From positions 1 to 64,000 of the forward strand of contig CAYYIS010000001.1 of the NCBI GenBank assembly GCA_964470965.1: DNA of 64,000 nucleotides. The letters are read 5' to 3'. Shown here piece by piece: positions 27,396 to 36,697 of the stretch. The DNA is from CAYYIS01 sp964470965 (GTDB lineage: Bacteria > JAAXHH01 > JABIQT01). Numbering within the stretch: position 1 is the first letter of the stretch; each line of letters begins with the position of its first letter. The translations under genes were made by a program, and so were the position numbers. The notes beneath the pieces are model-generated. The model had not been told where the DNA came from, searched no databases, and saw nothing but the letters and a program-made list of their open reading frames with translations.

Positions 27396-28433
27396 ATGCC
27401 ACCACCATCAGAGACCGCTATGCCTGTGCCCGTACACCAGGCCGAAAATATCCTTGATGCTATCGAATATGCCTATCAGCAAGGCTGGACGGACGGCCTG
27501 CCGATCATTCCTCCGACCGAATCCCGTGTGTCCGGGATGCTTGCTATGTGGGACCGTGCGCCTGACGAAACCGTGGGGCGAGTGGTCGAGCGCCACCGGG
27601 TGATCACAGTACAGCAGATAGCTGCCAATACGGTGATGGCAGGGTGTGAGGATGAAATGTTCCCGGTGGTTCTGGCAGCGGTAAAGGCCATCCTGGACGA
27701 TCGTTTCAACATCGTCGGCCCCTCCGCCAGTACGGGAGGGGCCGCCCCCCTGGTACTGGTCCATGGACCGGTCATAGAGCGGCTCGGATTCAATCCGGAT
27801 ACCGCTGTTCTTGGCGCCGGGAATCGGGCGAATCTTACCGTGGGGCGGGCACTGAATTTAGTCATACGAAATGCGGTCGGCAGTATTCCCGGCGACCTGG
27901 ACCAGGCGACCACAGGGCATCCCGGACGGATTGCCTTCTGCTTGCCGGAAGGTGAAACCGGCGGATGGCCGGCGCTAGGCACGGAACTGGGCGTCGCAGA
28001 TGGCGTCAGCGCCGTGACCGTATTCGCGGCTGAAGCGCCTCATTCCATCGCGGAACATGCCAGCGAGGATCCGGAGCGTCTCCTCAGTGCCTTCGCCCGT
28101 GTTGCCCGGGCGACCAACTATTCCGGGGCAGTCGTTGTGGTAGTCATCTGCCCCGAACATAGGGCGGTGTTTCAGAGGGCAGGGTGGTCCGTAGGTGATA
28201 TTCGAAGCGCATTGTTTGAAGCCACAAAAACAATTGGTGACGAATTAAAGCACACCGGTCGTCATATCGGTACGAAGACGACGGATGAAGTCACCCTCGT
28301 TCCATCCGTCGAAAATATTTGGGTCGTCTGCGCCGGCGGGCGCGCCGGTGGTCATTCCGCCATCATTCCTCCCTGGCTCGGATCGGGACGAGGAAAGGGT
28401 TCTAGGCCGGTCACCGTAAATATAAAGGATTAA
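27396..28433 (+). CDS. conserved protein of unknown function, partner of UGSC selenoprotein
   Basis: The 345-residue product has no domain I can name with certainty. Visible features are GWTDGLPIIPPTESRV near the N-terminus, a cysteine in NTVMAGCEDEMFPVV, GPSASTGGAAPLVLVHGP, and GAGNRANLTVGRALNLVIRN, which looks like a conserved ligand loop. From memory, sequences with this NRANxTIGRAL pattern recur beside or fused to UGSC proteins. The gap to the selenoprotein start is 2 bases, so the two are very likely translated together. An ATG at 27420 is an alternative start. Confidence 0.8.
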   Translation: MPPPSETAMPVPVHQAENILDAIEYAYQQGWTDGLPIIPPTESRVSGMLAMWDRAPDETVGRVVERHRVITVQQIAANTVMAGCEDEMFPVVLAAVKAILDDRFNIVGPSASTGGAAPLVLVHGPVIERLGFNPDTAVLGAGNRANLTVGRALNLVIRNAVGSIPGDLDQATTGHPGRIAFCLPEGETGGWPALGTELGVADGVSAVTVFAAEAPHSIAEHASEDPERLLSAFARVARATNYSGAVVVVVICPEHRAVFQRAGWSVGDIRSALFEATKTIGDELKHTGRHIGTKTTDEVTLVPSVENIWVVCAGGRAGGHSAIIPPWLGSGRGKGSRPVTVNIKD

Positions 28434-28435
28434 AT

Positions 28436-28975
28436 ATGCCCGTAACGCTCGTCGATCCTGCTACATCGCCCGTGCCCTATCGGCATTCCATAGCACATCG
28501 TCAACCGATAACCTCTGCACCGGTGATCGGAATTGTAGGTAACGGCAAAACCAATGCGGAAGTGTTGCTCTGTGGTGTGGCGGACCGGCTTGAGAAGCGG
28601 TTCGGCATTACAGCGGAGCGCGAGATCGTCAAGAAACCCCACGCCAGCAGAGTGATGCCGACCGAACTGGTCGATCTCATAGTCCGACGCTGCCATTTTG
28701 CCCTGGTGGGCGTCGGTGACTGAGGCTCGTGCAGCGCGTGCAGTATGCACGATGCCTTAACGCTGGAAGACCGGGACATCCCCTGCGCTCTCATCTGTAC
28801 CGACACATTCGTTCATACTGCCGATATCATGGCCGAAAACCTGGGCGCAAGGGGTTATCCCTACGCCGTGGTAGAACACCCAATCGGCCGTCTGGAAGCG
28901 GATCGTCTTACCGATCGCATCGAGCAGGCTGTGTCCGATTGTTTGAAGTTGTTGAAGGAAGATATCAGGATATAA
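28436..28975 (+). CDS. UGSC-family selenoprotein (selenocysteine at residue 96)
   Basis: The frame opens at ATG 28436, meets TGA at 28721-28723 and continues in the same frame to TAA at 28973-28975, giving 179 residues if TGA is selenocysteine. The sequence around it is GVGD-U-GSCSACSMHDA, the motif that names the UGSC (seleno)protein family. The downstream half (IPCALICTDTFVHTA, VEHPIGRLEADRL) aligns with what follows the motif in family members as I remember them, so this is not a broken gene. A stem-loop suited to a bacterial SECIS element follows the TGA. The function is not established; Sec-Gly-Ser-Cys suggests thiol/selenol redox chemistry. selA-D and tRNA-Sec are not in this window. 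Confidence 0.92.
28737..28751 (+). promoter_or_regulatory. candidate bacterial SECIS stem-loop
   Basis: CGTGCA (28737-28742) pairs with TGCACG (28746-28751) around the loop GTA. The loop starts 19 bases after the TGA, and its first base is G, both within the rules used for bacterial SECIS elements. A competing pairing uses the earlier CGTGCA at 28728-28733 with the same 3' arm. The stem lies inside the coding frame, as expected for bacteria. Confidence 0.5.
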
Positions 28976-29669
28976 ATCCATGTACCACCTGGCTGCACCG
29001 GTCCGGCTACATCTCATCGTTTGTCTTCGGAAGGTGGTCGAAGGTTCCGGCGGCTTCTATTCTATCGGTATCCAGAACTACGGTTTGAACGGCCCGCCGC
29101 AAAGCGGGCCCCCTATGGGAGAAGGCTGACCACTCGCTTGGTTCCCGCGTCCCATGGCTGTACGGGTTGTCCAATACCATCAGGAGCCGGGGAGGAGATG
29201 AATATCCGTGACTCCGCCAATCGTTGGAGCTATACCCGATTTATTGACGCCGTGAGAGCCATGTTTTAATCCCGTTTTCCAGTTCTTTCACGTCCTCTTT
29301 CCGGACTGTACTACCAACGGTGCCTTTCAGGCTCGTCCGGGCATCCGGCACTCCCATCATGATGTGTTAGGAACCTCTCACTGAACAGCCTCAGAAATTG
29401 GGGCGCAAACACACCCCCCAACGCCTTAAATTTCTTATTGGGCCATCCGATCACACATCCCTGTGTAGTGCCCTGCGGTCCCCGCTGTATGTCTTGGTGC
29501 TTCAGACGTTAGATGCGGACTGCCAGAGACATCCGGTGCTTACGATCACGGCGGAACCGTCACACGCAAAAGAGGAAAATGCAACTTGACTCCTGCCCAA
29601 TCAGAAGAAGATTGGCAGCGAAAACATGAACCGATGGCTAAAGCGTGATTCGCGGACTCTAAAATGTAA
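28976..29669. other. Non-coding gap with a GC-rich hairpin
   Basis: I support no gene here. GGCCCGC (29091-29097) and GCGGGCC (29104-29110) form a 7-bp stem with loop CGCAAA but no T tract follows. A short frame from ATG 29199, behind GGGGAGGAG, encodes only 23 residues ending YTRFIDAVRAMF at 29269; it could be the tail of a decayed gene. TTGGGG and CCCCAA near 29397-29421 can pair. Confidence 0.4.
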
Positions 29670-31223
29670 TTACAGAGAACGTTTCCATCGTTTGCTTACT
29701 ATGGCCACCAGCACAATACCGATAACGCCCAGACTGGCGATGAGTGCCCTTGCTGCCCACAGGAACGGTACGTCCGCGGGGTTGGCTGTGCGTAGTAGGA
29801 TCAGATCCATACCCGCCTGGTAAACCCAGATGCTCAGCAGAACTATCAGCAGGCTTGGGGTTATGTATTTTATGATGTAGTAGAAAATGCGTGGGATATA
29901 GATGGCAGCACCTTCCGTAATCTCCTTCCACGCATTGTCCATCCCAAAGATCCAAGCGTAGATAAGCACTTCCAGAAGGGAGAACACCACCAATCCCACC
30001 GTGCCGACCCAGAAGTCGAATTCGGCTACCACACCGTGGACGTAGTAAAACAGAACGAAGTTGCCTCCAAGGAACAGAACCGTACCCACTGTGAGGGCTG
30101 ACTTAATGCGTGTCCATCCCATTTCGTCCTGAAAGAAGGCCATGGTAGTCTGTGTGAGGGCCACGGTGGAGGTTATGCCCGCGAAGAACAGTAGTCCGAA
30201 CCAGAGCATCCCGAATAATTGGCCGAGGGGTAGGCTCTGGAAGATCAGGGGCATGGATGCGAAGCCAAGGTCATAGGGTCCACCGCCTGCTATGGCCTGG
30301 GTGGTTGTGATACCGAAAAACGCTACGGCCACCGGAATAGCGATCGAGCTACCCAGTACCACCTCGGCGAAGCCGTTGCTCATGGAGGTGGTCAGTCCGG
30401 TGAGTGCCACATCTTCTTTGGCTCTCAGGTAGCTGGCATAAGTCTGCATGCTGCCGATACCAATCCCCAGTGAAAAGAAGATCTGGCCTGCCGCCGCAAG
30501 CCAGACGCTGCCGTTCGTCAGTTGTGTGAGATCCGGGTTCCATATAAATGCGAATCCGGACATTACGCTGCGGTCCGGCATGGAAGGATCCGGAGTACCC
30601 AGGGTGAACACGCGTACGACCAGTACCAGTGCAAAGATGAACAGCAACGGCATAGCGTATTTGGCAAGCGTTTCGATGCCACGTACCACGCCGCGAGCCA
30701 GAACCCAGGTCACGATAAACAGATTGATTAGGAAAAAGACATATGCAGTGCCGATACCGCTGAAAAACTGACTTGTGGTGGTCCCCTGAAAGCTACTGAG
30801 AAACAGCACCATGTCATCTTGAGATGAGATGCCGAAGTAACTGCCGGTCAAGGAAAAGTAACTGTAGGCCAGGGTCCAGGACTGAATATAAGAATAATAC
30901 ACCGCAAAGGCCGCTGGAATGGCGATGCCGAGCACCCCGATGTATTTCGCGACCGGATGATTCCACAGGTGGAAGAATATGCCCGGCGTGGTGCCATGGC
31001 CTTTCTTGCCTCCGAACCTTCCCACGCTCCACTCCACCCACATCATGGGAATACCCAGGAGCAGGAAGGCGATGAAATAGGGGATCATAAAAGCGCCCCC
31101 CCCGTTTGTAGCCGCCTGTACCGGAAACCTCAGGAAATTACCGAGCCCGACGGCATTACCGGCCATCGCGAATATCAATCCGATCCGGGATTTCCAAACC
31201 TCACGTTCGAGCTCTTCGGACAT
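29670..31223 (-). CDS. sodium-dependent transporter, neurotransmitter:sodium symporter family
   Basis: ATG 31223 follows a strong GGAGG site and gives 517 residues with about 12 membrane helices. The start of helix 1, GNAVGLGNFLRFPVQAATNGGGAF, is the NSS signature that binds sodium and substrate in LeuT. IGIGSMQTYASYLRAKEDV and other helices follow in order. Bacterial members import amino acids with sodium. It is the last gene of a three-gene minus-strand operon behind a CDF protein and a D-threonine aldolase-like enzyme, hinting at amino-acid uptake. Confidence 0.95.
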   Translation of the reverse strand: MSEELEREVWKSRIGLIFAMAGNAVGLGNFLRFPVQAATNGGGAFMIPYFIAFLLLGIPMMWVEWSVGRFGGKKGHGTTPGIFFHLWNHPVAKYIGVLGIAIPAAFAVYYSYIQSWTLAYSYFSLTGSYFGISSQDDMVLFLSSFQGTTTSQFFSGIGTAYVFFLINLFIVTWVLARGVVRGIETLAKYAMPLLFIFALVLVVRVFTLGTPDPSMPDRSVMSGFAFIWNPDLTQLTNGSVWLAAAGQIFFSLGIGIGSMQTYASYLRAKEDVALTGLTTSMSNGFAEVVLGSSIAIPVAVAFFGITTTQAIAGGGPYDLGFASMPLIFQSLPLGQLFGMLWFGLLFFAGITSTVALTQTTMAFFQDEMGWTRIKSALTVGTVLFLGGNFVLFYYVHGVVAEFDFWVGTVGLVVFSLLEVLIYAWIFGMDNAWKEITEGAAIYIPRIFYYIIKYITPSLLIVLLSIWVYQAGMDLILLRTANPADVPFLWAARALIASLGVIGIVLVAIVSKRWKRSL

Positions 31224-31243
31224 AGATCCTCCAGTATAGCTTA

Positions 31244-32194
31244 CTAATGGTCTTGTTTTTGATGCGAGTAATCCGGCTGTAAGGTGCAGTACAGGTCTCC
31301 GGGCAGGCACTTCGGACACTCGGATTGGAGCGTCGTATGCCGAATGCCGTATTTGCCTTTCAACAGCTGGTTCAAGTCGTCCAGAACCCGGGCGCCTTCG
31401 AGCAGTCTTTGGTTCTCCAGTACCACATGGGCTGTGAGCATAGGGATTCCGGACGCGATGGTCCAGACATGCAGGTCGTGTACCCCGTGGACGCCCGGCA
31501 CCGAATGCATATCGGAGATCAGGGTATCCATATCAATTTGAATCGGTGTGCCCTCCATCAGGATGTTGATTGTTTCCTTGAGAATACCCCATGAACTCCA
31601 TATGATAAATACACCGATGAGGAGGCTGACCAGCGGGTCTGCCTCCGTCCAGCCAGCCAGAAAGACGACTACTCCGGCGATGACAACTCCGACCGAAAAA
31701 AGCGCGTCGCCAATCATGTGGATCACTGCGCTGCGAACATTCACGTCTTTGGAACCACCGTGTCCGAGCCAGAATGCGATGATCAAGTTGACGACAGCGG
31801 CCACTCCCGCCACAACGATCATGGCATCACCACGTGCCGGTTCGGGATTGGCTAGTCGGTGAATTCCCTCATAAAAAATGGCCAGAGCAATGAGAATCAG
31901 CGTCGTTGCGTTAACCAATGCTGCCAAGATGCTGGCCCTATGAAATCCGAACGTATGGCCATGGCTCGATGCGCGCTGACTCATCCGCAGTGCATACCAC
32001 GAGATACCGAGTGCGGCGCCGTCCGCCAGATTATGCCCCGCGTCCGATAACAGTGCCAGGCTGTTGAACCAGAAACCTGCCAGCGCTTCGCCGGCCACAA
32101 AAATAATCGTCAGAATGATACACCACTGAAACCGGACGATTATTTTTTCTGTATCTACCGGGTTATGGTCCTGAAGGTGGTTGTGCGTATGCAT
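31244..32194 (-). CDS. cation diffusion facilitator (CzcD/ZitB type) metal efflux protein
   Basis: A 316-residue CDF protein with a histidine-rich start (MHTHNHLQDH), six membrane segments, and the two metal sites: SDAGHNLADG in helix 2 and VIHMIGDALFSVG in helix 5 (the H-D pair typical of zinc transport). The C-terminal cytoplasmic domain has the strand HDLHVWTIASGIPMLTAHV. It exports Zn or a similar cation in exchange for protons. The NSS gene begins 20 bases downstream and the upstream gene ends 21 bases away, so the three are one operon. Confidence 0.95.
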   Translation of the reverse strand: MHTHNHLQDHNPVDTEKIIVRFQWCIILTIIFVAGEALAGFWFNSLALLSDAGHNLADGAALGISWYALRMSQRASSHGHTFGFHRASILAALVNATTLILIALAIFYEGIHRLANPEPARGDAMIVVAGVAAVVNLIIAFWLGHGGSKDVNVRSAVIHMIGDALFSVGVVIAGVVVFLAGWTEADPLVSLLIGVFIIWSSWGILKETINILMEGTPIQIDMDTLISDMHSVPGVHGVHDLHVWTIASGIPMLTAHVVLENQRLLEGARVLDDLNQLLKGKYGIRHTTLQSECPKCLPGDLYCTLQPDYSHQKQDH

Positions 32195-32215
32195 CAGTTA
32201 CGTCGCCATATTACT

Positions 32216-33259
32216 CTATTTTACTTTTCCACGTCCGGCAACCGGCCAGATCGCCTCGACATTCCCTTTTCTCACAGCCACTAGTTCATCGTGCAGGTTA
32301 AGGCACATTTCCTGGTGCAGTGGGATCACCATCAACCGGTCCCCGACCTTGAATTCATGGTCACATGCACTGATATCCACATGGCCGTGCTCCACCGACA
32401 TACCGTATATTTTTGCATGCGGATGATCTACAATATGTCCGTACGGTGTAGGTGGATAGCTTGTGAATGTTTTCATGCCACCATCGACGATCATCCGGTC
32501 GGCTGTTGGAACGCTTACGACGGTTACTATCATTCGACACGCGCACCTTTCCGGATTCAGGTGATCCGAATGGCCGATCCGGGTCATGCCCTCCCAAAGG
32601 TAGGATCCACTCCGGGTTTCCGTACAGCCAATATCTCTGGAAATCTCTTCCGATCCGGTGCCGCCGCCGCTTACCATTTCAACCGGGATGCCGGCCTTGT
32701 CGAGCAACTCACGGGTTTTATCCAGGGATGGTTTGGCCTCCGGTCGACTCGGATAGGTCATGAAACCTTTGAAATCAAGGCCCGGCATGTCCATGATCTT
32801 TCGCGCCAGTGCCAGCGTCTCCTCCGGCGATTGGGTCCCGCACCGATTGGAACCGGTATCCATCTCAATGATGACTCTGACCTTACATCCGTCTTTTTGT
32901 GCGCGTATATCAATCCCGCGCGCCGTAACTTCGGAGTCCAGCGCGACCGTCACGGTCGCCCGCCGTGATATGCGTGTCAGGCGCTCCACTTTGTGAGGGC
33001 CTACTATGTTATAGGGAATAAGGATGTCTTTGACGCCACCGGCTACCATCGCCTCTGCCTCGCCCACCTTCTGGCAGGCAATACCGATTGCCCCGGCCGC
33101 CAACTGCTTATGGGCGATCTCCGGTATCTTATGGCTCTTGGTGTGAACACGTAACGGTATGTCTATTTTACGGCACCGCGCCGCCATTCCCGCGATGTTG
33201 CGTTCCATCACGTCCAGATCGGTGATATAAGCGGGAGTGTCCAGATCAGAAATATTCAT
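32216..33259 (-). CDS. D-threonine aldolase/D-serine dehydratase-like PLP enzyme
   Basis: I choose ATG 33259 (347 residues); the frame stays open 52 codons further upstream without family similarity. The fold is the alanine-racemase-like barrel: TPAYITDLDVMERN, then LRVHTKSHKIPEIA with the PLP lysine Lys41. The C-terminal metal region has EHGHVDIS. The second metal segment reads IPLHQEMCLNLHDE, with His and Cys spaced more widely than the usual HxC. Members cleave D-threonine or dehydrate D-serine with divalent metal. Being in one operon with a Zn-type efflux pump and an NSS transporter fits D-amino-acid use, though the substrate is inferred. Confidence 0.88.
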   Translation of the reverse strand: MNISDLDTPAYITDLDVMERNIAGMAARCRKIDIPLRVHTKSHKIPEIAHKQLAAGAIGIACQKVGEAEAMVAGGVKDILIPYNIVGPHKVERLTRISRRATVTVALDSEVTARGIDIRAQKDGCKVRVIIEMDTGSNRCGTQSPEETLALARKIMDMPGLDFKGFMTYPSRPEAKPSLDKTRELLDKAGIPVEMVSGGGTGSEEISRDIGCTETRSGSYLWEGMTRIGHSDHLNPERCACRMIVTVVSVPTADRMIVDGGMKTFTSYPPTPYGHIVDHPHAKIYGMSVEHGHVDISACDHEFKVGDRLMVIPLHQEMCLNLHDELVAVRKGNVEAIWPVAGRGKVK

Positions 33260-34188
33260 GGTTCTCCATGGTAAGTTGGCAGCGCCGACGTCGGAGTTAC
33301 AGTATTCCTCGGGAGAAAGGTACGTCTGAATTTCCGAGGGGCTAAAACTGATACGAGGGAATGCGCCCCTGCAGAGGCTTTGAACATAGCCTCCGCGTAA
33401 AGGTATCCCGCACACGAAATAGAGAGGTTTAAATCCACTTTATTGTCAAAGCGTGGACCGTATGGTCGAACAGAAAAGCATCCGGTTTCTCCGACCAATA
33501 GGCCGGTAACGCCCTAATTAAGGTTCAGCGCGATGCGAGGCTGGCCCGTTTCAAGTCAAACAGGCGCACTACGTACCGGATTAATCCTTTACCGGGATCG
33601 TTGCTGAAACGTTACAGTATTCGGTATACCGTCCGAACGCTTGCACCCAGAAGCCGGGTAGTCTCGTCGGGATTCCGTCGGTCGTTTCATGAGCTTACTG
33701 CACCAAGTTGTCTCGAGCGGTTTTAATCGTTTAAGAACGCTTATTCTGCTCTGCGAAGACGCACCTGAAATCAGGCGACATCTCTAACTATCCATACGAA
33801 ATACCGAATATTCATGACAAAGTATACACGAGATAGGAAAGTTTGCAAGTTTTCATTGTCTGTGCACCCGAACTACCAAGTTATTAATGATATAAATTAA
33901 ATTAATTAAGAAACTTATGGTTTACGATATGCAAGAAAAAAGTTCTGAAGAACGAAACGTATGAGTAAATGGAGAGCACTTCAAACATAGTCCGGTGATC
34001 GTTCACAGGAAAACGCCGGATCCGTAAAACACGCCATGCCCATAGTTACGCAAAATTAAACCGGGTAACAGATGTGATTTCTGTATCCAATTTTACTGCG
34101 TCAGCCGTCAGTATGCGCCGGGGAGTGTTCAGAACGTGACGGGCAGCCGGTCGTATGTGCGATGCGTGGGGGTTACGTTCAATTCGTC
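33260..34188. other. Long non-coding region, AT-rich in the middle
   Basis: Between the D-threonine aldolase-like operon and the PHP gene I support no intact gene. Positions about 33800-33960 are strikingly AT-rich. A short minus-strand frame at 33612-33686 preserves a Fis-type helix-turn-helix and is listed separately. The promoter of the minus-strand operon should lie here, but I could not single one out. Confidence 0.45.
33612..33686 (-). pseudogene. possible remnant of a Fis-type helix-turn-helix (NtrC-family C-terminus)
   Basis: A 24-residue minus-strand frame between two stops contains NPDETTRLLGASVRTVYRIL, which matches the spacing of the Fis-family helix-turn-helix (LGxSxRTxYRxL) at the C-terminus of sigma-54 activators. 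The preceding stop and frame break suggest decay. It is too short to exclude chance. Confidence 0.3.
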
Positions 34189-35052
34189 TTACTCGATGAA
34201 CAAAGGATTGCTCCACGCTTTTTTACCATCATGTCTTCGTAGCTCTACACGAATAAAAGTGTCGTGGCGGTTAGACAGGTTCCACTCTAGTTCCTGAACT
34301 GTGTCGTTGCCCCCGTGTTCCACACGTACCGGTCCCTGCTCCGACATAACCGCGATGCCCATAACCGGTTCGGTTCTGACGTAGAGCCGGGAGCCGTCGC
34401 ATTCGATTTGTTCAAATCGCGGTCCGGTGCTGGCATAGAACCGCCCCTCACGAAGCGCCTGAAGGACCGCTTCTTCGTCACGTTCGCAGAACAGTTCGAC
34501 CCAGCCTAATCCCCGATCCCAGTCCGAATGGCTGTCATCGGTGGCCAGTCCCCAGACCCTTCGGCCGCGTCGCAACAGCTCATCCCAGTGAGAAAGCGAA
34601 TATTCCGACCCATGGCCGGTAGATCCCCCATTATATATTTCGATGGAATGATACCTTTCCAGCTCCAGTAGGCGGGCGACCGACATGCCCGTCCAGGCCG
34701 GATGATTCAATGTCGAAAACCCATCCTTGTCGTTAATCCAGTCGATAACCTCTTGCGTTCTTGAACTGGACCGATCGCCTTTGTCGACCGGTGAGGGCGC
34801 GTGTACGCCCGTGGCCAGGAGATGTTCGCGTTCCATCAGGGACGGCTCATTGCTGCTCAGCACGAGCAATCTGTCGGAGGATGCGCCTTCGTGGTCCTGC
34901 CATCGGTTGTGATCGGTGATCGCCAGAACATCGTAATCGAGCGTTTCGTAAGCGGCCACCACCTCGGCCCTGCTGTGCTTGCCGTCCGAATAGGTGGTAT
35001 GGGTGTGAAGGTTGGTTTTTAGCGACGGGCCATTAAGGGAGATTTTTTGCAC
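34189..35052 (-). CDS. PHP-domain metal-dependent phosphoesterase-like protein
   Basis: I place the start at GTG 35052, 6 bases after AGGA (287 residues); TTG 35073 is a longer option. The PHP motifs are clear: NLHTHTTYSDGKH (H16, H18), YDVLAITDHNR, a central NHPAW, and late WGLATDDSHSDWDRG, together supplying the metal cluster. PHP proteins hydrolyse phosphoesters, for example histidinol phosphate or nucleotides. The C-terminal part (FYASTGPRFEQIECDG, VELRRHDGKKAWSNPLFIE) is the beta-rich extension common in the CehA/McbA-like group. No signal peptide is visible. Confidence 0.9.
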   Translation of the reverse strand: MQKISLNGPSLKTNLHTHTTYSDGKHSRAEVVAAYETLDYDVLAITDHNRWQDHEGASSDRLLVLSSNEPSLMEREHLLATGVHAPSPVDKGDRSSSRTQEVIDWINDKDGFSTLNHPAWTGMSVARLLELERYHSIEIYNGGSTGHGSEYSLSHWDELLRRGRRVWGLATDDSHSDWDRGLGWVELFCERDEEAVLQALREGRFYASTGPRFEQIECDGSRLYVRTEPVMGIAVMSEQGPVRVEHGGNDTVQELEWNLSNRHDTFIRVELRRHDGKKAWSNPLFIE

Positions 35053-35126
35053 ATCGAATCCTGTGAAAACCAATTGTGGAGTAGGAAACTCGTCGGTATC
35101 TATAACGTTGAAATTTGTTTAACCTG

Positions 35127-36389
35127 CTACCGTCCCTCCATCTGTTGCTTTATATGGGTGTACTTCTTAATTTCATCGTCTCGTTTCAGATATTTCACGA
35201 TCTGTAGGAGAGCATCTACTGTGGCGTCGTCGTCTGGCTTCAGTTCCCGTGCCTTTTCGAACGCGGGAATGGCAGCCAGAAAGCGCGCTGCTATGCGGCT
35301 CTCAGTCTCTCTGCGTTGCGGGGTAGCAGGCATGTCCTTGATTTTCCGATACAGGTCCGCGCCTTCATTGTAGTACATGACGGCGAGGTTGAAATAGGCG
35401 GAAGATCGGTCCGGGGCGATCGCGATGGCGTTTTCGTAAATTGGGACCGCGGCATTCGTGTCCCTGGCTTCGACCAGGGCAGCGTAGGCCATCAGTAGTG
35501 TGTAATCGTTTGGATTTTCCGTAAGGGCTTGTTTGAAATGTGCAATCGCTTCGTCATACTTATCCGGTTCCTGGAGCAGGACTTCCAGCTCGAATCGATC
35601 CAGATCGTTCTGCGCCTGCGTAAATCTTTGATCGAGAGATTTGGTCCGGCGTTCTTCACTTGTCTTGAGGCGCTCAGCCTCCAGGGCAATCTTGCCCTGC
35701 CGAATGGCTTCCAGCGCCTGATCGACATCCCGAGTGCTGAACCGGTGGATCAGAGCTGCTCGATAATACACGTAAGCAATGAGTGGATCCGGGACAGGGC
35801 CGGCCACTCTCTGATAGACTTCGCCGGCCTTTTGAAGATCCTCGAGTGCTTTCACGGTATCCTGCAGGGCCAACCGGGCCTGGCCCCTCATGTCATAGGC
35901 AGGCCAGTAGTCATCACCCATGGCGGACGAGCGGATATTCACGACGCAGTCCATATACAGGAAGGCCTGCTCGTATCGATTGCCATTGAGGGACCGGGTG
36001 CCTTCCGCGAGCAGGGGACGGAACAGCTCTTTCTGCAACTGCTTGATGTCATCGGCCCAGCGCCCGTTGTCGGTTCTAAGGGCGGCCATAAGGTCCTCGC
36101 AGGTCTTCAGGTACGGCTCGGAGACAGGCGAAGTCCTTCTCAATCGTAATGCCTCCTGATGGGCGCTGATGATGGCCATGCCTCTATAAAAATGTGCTTG
36201 AGTCGCGTCTTCTTTTTTGAGACGTGCCGGTGTTTCAAGTGCTTTACTCAGTGATTGGATCGCTTCCTCGTAGGCACCGGTTTTCAATGCGTTTATCCCG
36301 GCTGTCACCTGCGAATCCGTCTGTGCCTGCACAGCCATCACCCAGAGCATCAGCATCATGAGCGCCATCGATGCTGTTCTAATCATCAC
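35127..36389 (-). CDS. exported TPR-repeat protein
   Basis: A 420-residue protein beginning with a signal peptide (MMIRTASMALMMLMLWVMAVQAQ) behind GGAG. The first repeat GINALKTGAYEEAIQSLSKAL and later ones (KYDEAIAHFKQALTENPNDYTLLMAYAALVE, AVPIYENAIAIAPDRSSAYFNLAVMYYNEGADLY, IPAFEKARELKPDDD) are tetratricopeptide units. They form a helical scaffold for protein contacts, here presumably in the periplasm. No enzymatic motif is present and the partner is unknown. The next gene downstream on the same strand is 54 bases away and unrelated. Confidence 0.9.
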   Translation of the reverse strand: MMIRTASMALMMLMLWVMAVQAQTDSQVTAGINALKTGAYEEAIQSLSKALETPARLKKEDATQAHFYRGMAIISAHQEALRLRRTSPVSEPYLKTCEDLMAALRTDNGRWADDIKQLQKELFRPLLAEGTRSLNGNRYEQAFLYMDCVVNIRSSAMGDDYWPAYDMRGQARLALQDTVKALEDLQKAGEVYQRVAGPVPDPLIAYVYYRAALIHRFSTRDVDQALEAIRQGKIALEAERLKTSEERRTKSLDQRFTQAQNDLDRFELEVLLQEPDKYDEAIAHFKQALTENPNDYTLLMAYAALVEARDTNAAVPIYENAIAIAPDRSSAYFNLAVMYYNEGADLYRKIKDMPATPQRRETESRIAARFLAAIPAFEKARELKPDDDATVDALLQIVKYLKRDDEIKKYTHIKQQMEGR

Positions 36390-36697
36390 TTCTCCTTCGG
36401 CCCTTCCTCAATCGCAGTCCATGGGCGATTTACGAACTTTAATCAATACCTAACAAGGTGCCGTGACCGCATACCAGCATTGCGGACAGACAACCTTATT
36501 CATCCCTGCAGTATCCGATGAGTACCTTTTTACGCAAGGTGTTTTCTGATCTGTATGCAGATTATCGTCCTATCAAATTAAGCGATCGGTTTACAAAATC
36601 CAAGGATAAATGACAGGAACTAATGTTTGACGGGAGGGTTTGGAGAAGGTAGATTGAATCACTCTTCACTGGTCACTTGTCCATCCTGAGAACGCCC
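36390..36697. other. Divergent intergenic region
   Basis: This separates the minus-strand TPR gene from the plus-strand thioredoxin-like gene. It carries the second copy of the 17-base word shared with 10513-10529 (here 36573-36589). No gene or clear promoter was recognised. Confidence 0.4.

Noticed and set aside
28436..28723. Treating the UGSC gene as a truncated pseudogene ending at the TGA
   Set aside because: The same frame continues for 84 more codons with family-consistent sequence and a suitable hairpin follows the TGA.
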